Origin: Actinomycetota bacterium
GTDB taxonomy: Bacteria; Actinomycetota; Actinomycetes; Mycobacteriales; Mycobacteriaceae
NCBI GenBank assembly: GCA_018268465.1
Contig: JAFDWN010000048.1
Span: forward strand, 1-64,000
Reading direction: 5' to 3'
Length of the DNA stretch: 64,000 bases
The notes under the pieces are model-generated. The model was not told the origin of the DNA, ran no database searches, and was given only the letters and a program-made list of their open reading frames with translations. Positions 9,047 to 17,193 of this stretch are shown here, piece after piece (positions within the stretch are counted from its first letter, which is position 1; the number at the start of each line of letters is the position of its first letter). The translations under genes and the position numbers were made by a program.

Positions 9047-9805
9047 ATGAGCCTTCACGACAAGGTGGTCGTGATCACCGGTGCGGCCCGCGGAATCGGG
9101 GCCGAGTATGCCGAGGCCTTTGCCCGGCGCGGAGCGCGACTGGTGGTGGCCGACATCGTCGATCCCGTAGCCACCGCACAGCGAGCCCGCGACTGCGGCG
9201 TCGAGGCCCTATCCGTCGTGACCGATGTGCGGTCCCGGGACCAAGCCGACGCGATGGTCGCTGCGGCAGTGGGGCGTTGGGGACGAGTCGATGTGTTGGT
9301 GAACAACGCAGCCCGTTACGCAGGTCTGTACCGAGGCCCACTGCAGGACATCCCCGCCGGGGAATGGGACGACGTGATGGCGGTCAACGTTCGGGGTGTG
9401 TGGAACGCGAGTTCGGCGGTACTGGGGGCGATGAGTCGCCGGCAATCGGGAGCGATCATCAACATCTCATCCACCACCGCACTCAAGGGGACACCGGGAA
9501 ATCTCCACTACGTCGCCTCCAAAGGCGCCGTCACGGCAATGACCAGGGCCATGGCGCGTGAGCTCGGAAGATTCTCCATTCGCGTGAACTGCGTAACCCC
9601 TGGCCTGGTGGACAACGAGGCCAGCCGGGAAGGCCACGAAGAGGCATTCGCCGCCCGGGCGGTTGCCCGCGTTCAGGAACGCAGCCTGTCGCGTGACATG
9701 TTCCCGTCGGACCTCGTCGGCGCGGTACTCTTCCTCGCCTCCGACGAGAGCGCTTTCATCACGGGGCAGAGCCTGACCGTCGACGGCGGAGCCGTCCTGA
9801 CGTGA
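9047..9805 (+). CDS. Short-chain dehydrogenase/reductase
   Basis: A classical SDR of 252 residues: cofactor motif TGAARGIG near the N-terminus, NNA at the fourth strand, catalytic Ser in ISS, YVASK with Tyr and Lys, and a C-terminal VDGGAVLT end. The ATG at 9047 lies 4 nt after the ALDH stop; the frame is open upstream but only as an overlap with the ALDH gene. Asp in VVADIVD after the second strand indicates NAD preference. Probably oxidises the alcohol produced by the P450. Confidence 0.85.
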   Translation: MSLHDKVVVITGAARGIGAEYAEAFARRGARLVVADIVDPVATAQRARDCGVEALSVVTDVRSRDQADAMVAAAVGRWGRVDVLVNNAARYAGLYRGPLQDIPAGEWDDVMAVNVRGVWNASSAVLGAMSRRQSGAIINISSTTALKGTPGNLHYVASKGAVTAMTRAMARELGRFSIRVNCVTPGLVDNEASREGHEEAFAARAVARVQERSLSRDMFPSDLVGAVLFLASDESAFITGQSLTVDGGAVLT

Positions 9806-9893
9806 CCACACCATTGGCAAACACCAGCGATCACGGGCCCCAGCCCGCCCCCGTTGACCCAACCATGCCACGTTGCACCCGGATTGAGGAACC

Positions 9894-11264
9894 ATGGCCA
9901 TACACATCATCGGCATAGCCGCTCTTGTGGTGCTCTTCGTTGTCGGCACCTTGCGCCCGGTCAACATCGGTGCACTGGCACTGATCGCGACATTCCTGGT
10001 CGGAACCCTGGTGGTACACGAGGACACCGGCGGCCTGCTCGCGGGATTCCCGGCGAACCTCTTCGTACTCCTCGTCGGGGTGACGTACCTGTTCGGTCTG
10101 GCGACGGTGAACGGCACATTGGAGTGGCTGGTCGACAAGGCCACCGGCTTGGTCGGTGACCGACCGGCCCTGGTCCCCTGGATCATCTTCTGGTTCTCCG
10201 CGATACCCTCGACGCTCGGTGCGCTGGGGCCGGCGAGCGTTGCCATGTTGACGCCGCTCGCCATGCGGATGGGTGAGCGCTACGGCGTGGACCGCCGGAT
10301 GACGGCGCTGATGGTGATGAACGGATCCGGCCTTGGCAACTTTTCACCCCTGAACGCTTTGGCCGCCATCGTCCGGCAAGTCTCGAACGACAACGGTCTG
10401 AACGTTTCCGCATCCGCGTTGTTCATCGGCAACGCCGCGATCAGCCTGGTGTTGGGGGTTGCGGTGTACGTGATCTTCGGCGGCCTCCAACTCATCCGGC
10501 AGGGCAGTCGCAGCTACGGCGGATCGGCCGTCAGTGTCGGACCCGGCGCTGCGGTCGATCCCGGCCCCGGGTCTTTGCATGGGCGCAGCAACGCCGCCGG
10601 GATCGCCGACTCGATGCCGGGCGGGCCGGGAACGGCGGGAACGGTTACCGCGGTGCTTCCGCGAGGTGGCCTGCGAGTCGACCAGTGGGCCACACTCCTT
10701 GTCATCGCTGGTGTGGGGGTCGGGGCATTGGTCTTCGACATCGAGATCGGCTTCCTCGCGCTGACCGCCGCAGGGATCCTGCACCTGGTTTTCCCGGGCA
10801 GGTTCGTCGGCTCCGAAAAGCACATCGTGTGGTCGGTTGTCCTACTCATCTGCGGTGTCGTCACTTTCGTAGCGCTACTGCAGCGCAACGGAACAATCGA
10901 CTTCGTCGGTGAGGCCGTGGCCGGTCTCGGCACCCCACTGCTGGCAGCCTTCTTGCTCTGCCTGGCGGCGGCGGTCACCTCCGCCTTCGGCTCGAGCGCG
11001 GGTTTGCTCGGGGTGCTCATCCCGCTGTCGGTGCCGCTGCTGACCACCGGCGAGATCGGCGTGACCGGCATGATCGTCGCCCTAGCCATTTCCGCCACCG
11101 TCGTGGATGCCACGCCGTTCTCCTCGGTGGGCGCGCTCATCCTGTCCAACGCTCCCGAGGAGGAGCGCCCGACGGTCTTCCGGGCGATGTTCGGCTGGGG
11201 CATGGCAATGGTACTCATCGCCCCGCCTGTCACCTGGTTGGTCTTCATCCTCCCCACCAGTTGA
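9894..11264 (+). CDS. MatC-like (SLC13/IT superfamily) carboxylate permease
   Basis: A 456-residue integral membrane protein with about 11 to 12 hydrophobic segments and a soluble Gly/Ala/Pro-rich loop in the middle (around residues 205-255). The first half (GIAALVVLFVVGTLRPVNIG, then VLLVGVTYLFGLATVNGT) resembles the N-terminal domain of MatC dicarboxylate carriers. Placed between the SDR and ferredoxin genes of the P450 operon, it probably imports the aromatic or aliphatic acid substrate. No binding protein is encoded nearby. Malonate itself is possible but not supported by the neighbours. Confidence 0.75.
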   Translation: MAIHIIGIAALVVLFVVGTLRPVNIGALALIATFLVGTLVVHEDTGGLLAGFPANLFVLLVGVTYLFGLATVNGTLEWLVDKATGLVGDRPALVPWIIFWFSAIPSTLGALGPASVAMLTPLAMRMGERYGVDRRMTALMVMNGSGLGNFSPLNALAAIVRQVSNDNGLNVSASALFIGNAAISLVLGVAVYVIFGGLQLIRQGSRSYGGSAVSVGPGAAVDPGPGSLHGRSNAAGIADSMPGGPGTAGTVTAVLPRGGLRVDQWATLLVIAGVGVGALVFDIEIGFLALTAAGILHLVFPGRFVGSEKHIVWSVVLLICGVVTFVALLQRNGTIDFVGEAVAGLGTPLLAAFLLCLAAAVTSAFGSSAGLLGVLIPLSVPLLTTGEIGVTGMIVALAISATVVDATPFSSVGALILSNAPEEERPTVFRAMFGWGMAMVLIAPPVTWLVFILPTS

Positions 11265-11322
11265 CGGTGTCCGCCGAGAACCCCTATATGACAACAGATT
11301 ACGCAGAGTCAGGAGAGTGTTG

Positions 11323-11523
11323 ATGACAATCAAAGTGACAGCCGACTACAGCGCCTGCCAGGGCTACGGCAATTGCGTCACCGGCGCGGTGGATGTCTTC
11401 GACATCGACGACGACGGCACGGTCGTGCTGTTGAAGGCTGAGATCCCCGACGCCGACCGCGGTCGCGTGGAGGAAGCGGCGCGCAGCTGCCCGGTGAACG
11501 CCCTCGGCGTTGACGAGACCTGA
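11323..11523 (+). CDS. [3Fe-4S] ferredoxin
   Basis: A 66-residue ferredoxin with the three-Cys pattern C-x5-C (CQGYGNC) and a distal CPVNAL, typical of [3Fe-4S] ferredoxins that serve actinobacterial P450s. Start is ATG 11323, preceded by AGGAGAG. It is followed 1 nt later by the reductase gene, and supplies electrons to the P450 at the head of the operon. Confidence 0.9.
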   Translation: MTIKVTADYSACQGYGNCVTGAVDVFDIDDDGTVVLLKAEIPDADRGRVEEAARSCPVNALGVDET

Positions 11524-11524
11524 G

Positions 11525-12751
11525 ATGGCGGCGACCACCGCGGTCGTCGTGGGCTCGTCGATCTCCGGAGTCCGTACGGCACAAGCCCTGCGCACCGAAG
11601 GCTTCGCCGGTCGGCTGGTTCTGGTGGGTGAGGAAAGTGAACTGCCCTACGACAAGCCGCCACTGTCGAAGCGGTTTCTCAGTGCCGGCAATGGTGGTAC
11701 CGACAACCGCCTGCTGTCCCCTGAGAAGGCCGGCGAGCTGGGAATCGAACTCCTGCTGGGAGTATCGGCGACCGGGCTCGACATCGCGACGAAGACGCTG
11801 CAGCTTGCCGATGGCAGCACCGTCGATTGGGACATCGTGGTGCTGGCGACCAGTGCGTCGGCGCGACCCTCGCCATGGCCCGCGCGGTCAGGGGTACACG
11901 TTCTCCGGACGTTGGCCGACGCCCGGGCGCTACGTTCGGACTTGAGCCGGCATCACCCACTGGTGATCGTGGGTGGAGGTTTCATCGGCGCCGAGGTTGC
12001 GGCGGCAGCACAATCGCTCGGATGTGAAGTCACACTCGTCGATCCGCTACCGACCCCGATCGGACGAATCGTGGGTGAGGAACTGGGCGCGGTGTTCAAC
12101 GAACTCCATCACCGCCACGGTGTCGCCACCGAATTCGGTGTGGGAGTGGATTCGATTTCCGGGCGGACCGGGGCTCTGAGCGTGACGTTGACCGACGGCC
12201 GCGTGCTCCGGGCCGGCACCGTCGTCGTCGGGATAGGCGCAGTGCCCAATGACGGGTGGTTATCCGCATCCGCTCTGGAAGTGGCTGACGGCGTCCTCTG
12301 TGACGAGTACTGCCGTGCAGTCAACACCACGAACGTCTACGTCGTGGGTGACTTGGCGCGTCATTTCTGCAGGAGCACTGGCCACTACATCCGCGCCGAA
12401 CATTGGACGAACGCGGTGGACTCTGCGGCGACTGCCGCCCATAACATCGCACATCCGGATCGGCTGCGCTCCCACACGGCCGTCGATTACATCTGGAGCG
12501 ACCAGTACGACTGGAAGATCCAGATTGTCGGTCGCCCCGCACTGGCGGCGGCGCACGAGCTGACCGGGACATTCGCCGGGGAATCGGCACGTGGTGCGGC
12601 GCTTTACTACGACGAAGCAGGTCGGTTTCGGGGTGCGGTGACCGTGAACTGGCCCCGAGCCCTCATGTTGTGCCGGCAGGTTCTGGCGGCAGAAGGAAGT
12701 CTGGCCGACGCCAGAGATCGGCTGGGACAGTTGGCAGCCGGACGGCGCTGA
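11525..12751 (+). CDS. FAD-dependent ferredoxin reductase
   Basis: A 408-residue NAD(P)H:ferredoxin reductase of the putidaredoxin/rhodocoxin type. The FAD-binding start (VVVGSSISGVRTAQAL, the last Gly of GxGxxG changed to Val), ELPYDKPPLSKRFL, the NADH-binding GGGFIGAEVA at about residue 145 and the C-terminal FAD motif (VYVVGDLA) are visible. The ATG lies just after the ferredoxin stop. It completes the class I-like electron chain NAD(P)H to reductase to ferredoxin to P450. Confidence 0.87.
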   Translation: MAATTAVVVGSSISGVRTAQALRTEGFAGRLVLVGEESELPYDKPPLSKRFLSAGNGGTDNRLLSPEKAGELGIELLLGVSATGLDIATKTLQLADGSTVDWDIVVLATSASARPSPWPARSGVHVLRTLADARALRSDLSRHHPLVIVGGGFIGAEVAAAAQSLGCEVTLVDPLPTPIGRIVGEELGAVFNELHHRHGVATEFGVGVDSISGRTGALSVTLTDGRVLRAGTVVVGIGAVPNDGWLSASALEVADGVLCDEYCRAVNTTNVYVVGDLARHFCRSTGHYIRAEHWTNAVDSAATAAHNIAHPDRLRSHTAVDYIWSDQYDWKIQIVGRPALAAAHELTGTFAGESARGAALYYDEAGRFRGAVTVNWPRALMLCRQVLAAEGSLADARDRLGQLAAGRR

Positions 12752-12823
12752 TCGCCGGCGGGTCTACGGAGTCGTGGCGTCGGCACCCTTGTTGACGACG
12801 CCTCGAAACCATCCGGTCGAAAA

Positions 12824-13489
12824 CTACGCCGGACGCGACGAAGCCAGGATGGCCGCCCGGAGCGCGTGTCGCATCCAGGTCCGAAACTCGTCGAGGGTGT
12901 AGCCGAGTCGGCGCACGAGTAGGTCGTAACTCTCGGGGCTGGCGATCACCCATGCGGTGTCGATGGCCTTTTGTGGTGTGAGGCCCTCGGCGAGGGCGCT
13001 GGCGGGGACGTCGCCGAGGATCCTCGAAAGCGTGCGGTGTCTTAGTCTTTGGAGTTCCTGCCAGTCCGCGGCGATCTCGGGGTCGATGGCGGCGGCATCC
13101 CGGTAGAGCTGCCAGCCGTCCGCGGCGCGTTGGGCTATTTCCGTGACGAGGGCTGCGATTTCGGTGAGCCGCTGCTCGGGTGACAAGCCGGTGAACCGCT
13201 GGCTGGCGTCCTCCGGCGATGCGAGGTCGCCGGCGATCGCCCGTTCCATGTACCCCCGGAGCAGCGCGCGCTTGCTTCCCCACGCCAGATAGAGGGTCTG
13301 GACCGAGACGCCGGCGGCCGCCGCGAGTCGGGTGACGGTCGTCGCCGCGTAGCCGTGCGCGGGAAACTCCCCGGCCGCGGCCTCGAGGAGGCGGTTGCGG
13401 GTGTCCTGGCGCAGGGCATCGCCCACTTGTTTCTGCCGGCTCATCGGTTTCGCGGCTTTCGATGGGGTCATGGACAACAGGGTAGTCAT
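12824..13489 (-). CDS. TetR-family transcriptional regulator
   Basis: Up to 221 residues; N-terminal helix-turn-helix (RNRLLEAAAGEFPAHGYAATTVTRLAAAAGVSVQTLY) with a variable ligand domain. Starts at 13489, 13471 and 13444 are all possible and no strong ribosome-binding site decides; the 13444 start gives the usual short lead before the first helix. It is divergent from the CocE-like hydrolase gene at 13549 and probably represses it through the palindrome at 13514-13530. Confidence 0.82.
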   Translation of the reverse strand: MTTLLSMTPSKAAKPMSRQKQVGDALRQDTRNRLLEAAAGEFPAHGYAATTVTRLAAAAGVSVQTLYLAWGSKRALLRGYMERAIAGDLASPEDASQRFTGLSPEQRLTEIAALVTEIAQRAADGWQLYRDAAAIDPEIAADWQELQRLRHRTLSRILGDVPASALAEGLTPQKAIDTAWVIASPESYDLLVRRLGYTLDEFRTWMRHALRAAILASSRPA

Positions 13490-13513
13490 GCTTTAGAGTG
13501 GCGATCAAGTGCA

Positions 13514-13530
13514 TTTGAGTGTCATTCAAA
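13514..13530. promoter_or_regulatory. Candidate TetR operator
   Basis: TTTGAGTGTCATTCAAA is an inverted repeat (TTTGA arms, near-symmetric TG-CA inside) in the 60-bp gap between the TetR gene and the CocE-like hydrolase. Its position between two divergent starts fits an operator for this regulator. Confidence 0.5.
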
Positions 13531-13548
13531 ACCGTACGGAGAATGGAT

Positions 13549-15243
13549 ATGGCCAAGCCGCCGCTCGACCAGCCCTGGGATCGCCCCGGGAAACTCGCGT
13601 ACGCATGGCAGCGGCGGCGCGCGGCCCTGCACCCGCCGGTCACGGTGTATCCGATGCCCGCCGACGTCACCAAGGACGAGGACGTCGAAGTGCGGATGCG
13701 CGACGGAGTCGTGTTGCGGCTCAACCTGTTCCGTCCGGCCGGTGAGGGACCGTTTCCGGTGATCCTGTCGGCGCATCCCTATGGCAAAGACCAGGTACCC
13801 GAGAAGAAGGGTGGCCGGTGGTCACTGAACAAGCAGTTCCGGATCATGAACCAGCCCGAACCGCTGGAGATCTCCGACCAGACCAGTTGGGAGGCACCCG
13901 ATCCGGTGTGGTGGGCCCAGCAAGGGTACGCGGTGATCAACCTGGACACCCGCGGCGGCGGCCACTCCGAGGGTCGCGGCGATCTGCTGTCCGATCAGGA
14001 AGCCGACGACATCGCCGAGGTGATCTCCTGGGCCGCCGAGCAGCCCTGGTCCAATGGCCGGGTCGGGATGCTCGGGGTGTCCTATCTGGCGCTGTCGCAG
14101 TACAAGGTCGCCGCCCTCAATCCGCCTGCCTTGACGGCGATCTGCCCGTGGGAAGGGTTCACCGACGCCTACCGAGACTTCTTCACCCCCGGCGGAATCG
14201 TCGAGGACGGATTCGCCCGCGTGTGGCTGTTCCTGACCAAGCGGGTTGCCCGGCTCAACATCGACCTCGCCGCGCAGCGCCGCGAGCATCCCCTGCGCGA
14301 TTCCTGGTGGGAGGCGCTGACACCGGATCTGTCCAAGATCCAGGTGCCCATGCTGGTCTGCACGAGCTTCTCCGACCACAATCTGCACAGCGTGGGATCG
14401 ATGAGGGCTTTTCAGGAGACCGGGTCGACCGAGCGCCACGCCTACGCCCACCGGGGCCCGAAGTGGGCCACGTTCTACGGAGAGCACGCTCGCCAGGCTC
14501 AACTCGCGTTCTTCGACCGGCACCTGCGCGGGCGCGATGTCGCCCCGCTGCCCCCGATGCGGCTGGAGATCCGCGACCGAGCCGACCACGTCGTCGAAGT
14601 ACGCGACGAGCAGGAATGGCCGCTGGCGCGCACCTGCTGGCAGCAGTTGTTCCTGCGCGCCGACGGCAGCCTCGGCGAGCGACCAGAAGTCACCGACGGC
14701 AACGTCACCTTCGACCTGCAAAACACCGCCGCCGCTTTCGAATACCGATTCTCCGAAGACACCGAACTCAGTGGGCCGATGACCCTGCGACTGCAGGTCA
14801 CGGTCACCGGCACCGATGACCCCCGGTTGTTCGTCGGCGCCGAGAAGTGGTCACGCGGCGCTCCGGTGCCGTTCAACGGCTCCTACGGATACGGTCGCGA
14901 CCGCGTCGCCCAAGGGCGGCTGCGACTGGCGCTGCGCGAACTCGACCCCGAACGCAGCAGACCCCACCAGCCCGAACACTCCTTCCGCACACTGCAACCG
15001 GTTCGCGCCGACGAGCAGATGGACGTCGTCATCCCGCTGAGCTCATCGGCGACCCTGTTTCACGCCGGCGACAGCCTTCGCCTCATCGTCGCCGGCCGAT
15101 ACACCGAACCCCGCAACCCGCTCTTCGGGCACTTCCCCACGCATTACCAGCCCAGCGCCCGCGGTAAGGCGACCATCGGTTGCGGCACCGATCAACCGTC
15201 CGCCTTGGAGATCCCCGTCATCCCAGGCAGCGAATACCGCTAG
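13549..15243 (+). CDS. CocE/NonD-family hydrolase
   Basis: About 564 residues in the X-Pro dipeptidyl-peptidase/CocE family: an alpha/beta-hydrolase domain with the nucleophile in GMLGVSYLA, the preceding INLDTRGGGHSEG, and a C-terminal jelly-roll domain (from about residue 370). Members hydrolyse esters or amides such as cocaine, cephalosporin acid esters or acylated amines. The ATG at 13549 has GGAGA 6 nt upstream; an ATG at 13543 is the alternative. No signal peptide is seen, so it is probably cytoplasmic. It stands alone opposite its TetR regulator. Its substrate cannot be read from sequence. Confidence 0.83.
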   Translation: MAKPPLDQPWDRPGKLAYAWQRRRAALHPPVTVYPMPADVTKDEDVEVRMRDGVVLRLNLFRPAGEGPFPVILSAHPYGKDQVPEKKGGRWSLNKQFRIMNQPEPLEISDQTSWEAPDPVWWAQQGYAVINLDTRGGGHSEGRGDLLSDQEADDIAEVISWAAEQPWSNGRVGMLGVSYLALSQYKVAALNPPALTAICPWEGFTDAYRDFFTPGGIVEDGFARVWLFLTKRVARLNIDLAAQRREHPLRDSWWEALTPDLSKIQVPMLVCTSFSDHNLHSVGSMRAFQETGSTERHAYAHRGPKWATFYGEHARQAQLAFFDRHLRGRDVAPLPPMRLEIRDRADHVVEVRDEQEWPLARTCWQQLFLRADGSLGERPEVTDGNVTFDLQNTAAAFEYRFSEDTELSGPMTLRLQVTVTGTDDPRLFVGAEKWSRGAPVPFNGSYGYGRDRVAQGRLRLALRELDPERSRPHQPEHSFRTLQPVRADEQMDVVIPLSSSATLFHAGDSLRLIVAGRYTEPRNPLFGHFPTHYQPSARGKATIGCGTDQPSALEIPVIPGSEYR

Positions 15244-15358
15244 ACGCCGATCGGCACGCCGCACCTCTCCGCCGACCCTGGCCCGCCGTGCACCGAAACC
15301 AGGTGTCCGTGGACATGGCCCTGTCTGCTCGCCGGATGCTCAAAACGGTTGACAGCGG

Positions 15359-16132
15359 CTAGATCCAGCCGCCTCCCACGTCGAGGGTGGTGCCGGTGAC
15401 GTAGGACGCCTCGGGCGAAAGCAGGAAGGCGACGGCTGCGGCGATCTCGCCGGGTTCGGCGAGCCGGCCCAGCGCGTTCATCGAAGCGATCACGTCCTGC
15501 TCGGGCACGGATGCGAGCGCGGGGTGGATGTAGGACACCGCGTGCACGGTGGCCATGTCGGTGGCCGTTCCGCCCGGGGCGACCGCATTGATCGCGATGC
15601 CGCGCTCGGCCAGTTCCGGGGCCAGGTTGAGCACCATCGCCGACACCGCGGCCTTGCTGGCGGCGTACAGCGTGTGGTGGTGCACGGCGATGCGGGCGCT
15701 GATCGACGACGTCAGAGTGATGCGCCCACCCGTCCCCATCACGGCCGCTGCCGCCTGCGCGGCGAACAGCTGTCCGGCCACGTTGATCCGGAACACGCGG
15801 TCGAAGTCAGCCGCCGTGATGGATGCCAGTGTGCCGAAGTGCTCGACCCCGGCGTTGCTGGCCAGCAGGTCCAGGCCGCCGAGCCGGTCTGCCGATTGCT
15901 CGACCAGCGTGTGGATCTGGGCGGGCTCGCTCACGTCGGCCCGTACGGCGAATGCGCGGTGGCCGGCCGCGGTCAACTCGTCGACCAGCGCGTCGGCCGC
16001 CGCGGCGTCGGCCCGATAGTTGATCGCCACGTCGGCCCCGTCGTCGGCGAGTCGGCGGGCGATCGCGGCGCCGATGCCGCGGCTGCCGCCGGTGACCAAG
16101 GCCCGCTTGCCCGTCAGCCGTTGCGCGCTCAT
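15359..16132 (-). CDS. Short-chain dehydrogenase/reductase
   Basis: A 257-residue classical SDR (TGGSRGIG, NAG at the fourth strand, TSS with catalytic Ser, YAASK). It ends in VGGGWI. Asn-Tyr-Arg after the second strand suggests NADP(H) preference. It is the third gene of a minus-strand operon: its ATG overlaps the stop of the alpha/beta hydrolase gene by 4 nt. It may reduce or oxidise a keto or hydroxy product in the same pathway. Confidence 0.85.
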   Translation of the reverse strand: MSAQRLTGKRALVTGGSRGIGAAIARRLADDGADVAINYRADAAAADALVDELTAAGHRAFAVRADVSEPAQIHTLVEQSADRLGGLDLLASNAGVEHFGTLASITAADFDRVFRINVAGQLFAAQAAAAVMGTGGRITLTSSISARIAVHHHTLYAASKAAVSAMVLNLAPELAERGIAINAVAPGGTATDMATVHAVSYIHPALASVPEQDVIASMNALGRLAEPGEIAAAVAFLLSPEASYVTGTTLDVGGGWI

Positions 16133-17181
16133 GCGGCGAACTCCATACGGAGCCAGCCGATCATGGCCGGGATCACCTGGCCCGCTGCCGACATCGCGCA
16201 GTGGCCGCTGCCCTCGACCAGCTGCACCTGGGTGTGCGGGCGTCCCTGGAACACCAGGGTGTCGGCCTGCGGGACGAAGTAGTCGTCGGCGCCGTTGATC
16301 ACCAGCATGGGTGAATTCGACTGTTGGTCGAGCAGATCGTGTCGGGATAGGGGAGCCATGGAGGCGACCAGTTGCTCTTGGGTGGGTGGTGCGTCCAGAT
16401 GGAGTGCGTTGCCCAGGATGTCGCGCATTCCGAACGGCAGTGCTCCGGCGTTCTGTGGGGTGAACGCGTGATCGACGGGTCCGCCGAGGTCGATGGCGGC
16501 GTCCACCGTCGCCGAGAGCCCGGAGTAGCTGGAGAAGTTGCCGCCGAATGACGCGCCGAAATGTGCGACGCGGCCGTCGCCGAGGGTGCGGGCGTAGTCG
16601 GCGATACCGCGGATCACCTCGTCGGCGCTGCGGTCCATCGCGACGGCCGATTCACCGGTGCCGGGCATGTCGAACGCCAACGTGGTGACCTCGGCGTGCT
16701 GCGTGAAGGCCACCCACCACGGGTCGAAGTCCATCTTGAAGGTGTCGACGCCGCCGCTGCCGATGAGTACGGGACGTGCGGGGTAGTTGCCGTCGGCGGA
16801 GTAGAGGTGCGTGGCCACCTCGACGGTGCCGCCCTGATAGGGCACGGTGATGATGCGTCGTTCGAACGTCACCGGCAGTTCCTTGGCGGCGAGTTCGAAC
16901 TGCTCGAGCTGGTTGGCCAGTGCGGCGGCTCTCGACGGGGTGTTGATGCAGGGGAACTTGGCGCAGCCGTAGACCAGTGACGCCATCCGATGATCGCCCG
17001 CCGCGGCGTATCGGCCGGCCAGCTGCGACCATTCGTAGACCCAGCCGCCGGGCGCGTCGGCCCACATGTCGGTGACGCGGGCGCGCACCTGCTGGATCTC
17101 GTCGAGCGGGACACCGAACTTCTCGAACTGATGTGTCCGGTCATCGAACATGGCCTGGGGATTGATGTCGAAGGTGTACAT
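16129..17181 (-). CDS. Alpha/beta hydrolase, C-C-hydrolase/FrsA-like
   Basis: A 350-residue alpha/beta hydrolase with an N-terminal helical region of about 120 residues. Catalytic elements: GASFGGN (nucleophile Ser), GADDYFV (Asp), GSGHCAM (His). The architecture resembles the family that includes 2,6-dihydroxypseudooxynicotine hydrolase and related esterases that cleave activated C-C bonds. It sits between the flavoprotein monooxygenase (13 nt upstream) and the SDR (4-nt overlap). A hydroxylated aromatic or polyketide intermediate is the likely substrate; this is inferred from the operon. Confidence 0.78.
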   Translation of the reverse strand: MYTFDINPQAMFDDRTHQFEKFGVPLDEIQQVRARVTDMWADAPGGWVYEWSQLAGRYAAAGDHRMASLVYGCAKFPCINTPSRAAALANQLEQFELAAKELPVTFERRIITVPYQGGTVEVATHLYSADGNYPARPVLIGSGGVDTFKMDFDPWWVAFTQHAEVTTLAFDMPGTGESAVAMDRSADEVIRGIADYARTLGDGRVAHFGASFGGNFSSYSGLSATVDAAIDLGGPVDHAFTPQNAGALPFGMRDILGNALHLDAPPTQEQLVASMAPLSRHDLLDQQSNSPMLVINGADDYFVPQADTLVFQGRPHTQVQLVEGSGHCAMSAAGQVIPAMIGWLRMEFAA

Positions 17182-17193
17182 GGGTTCTCGCTC

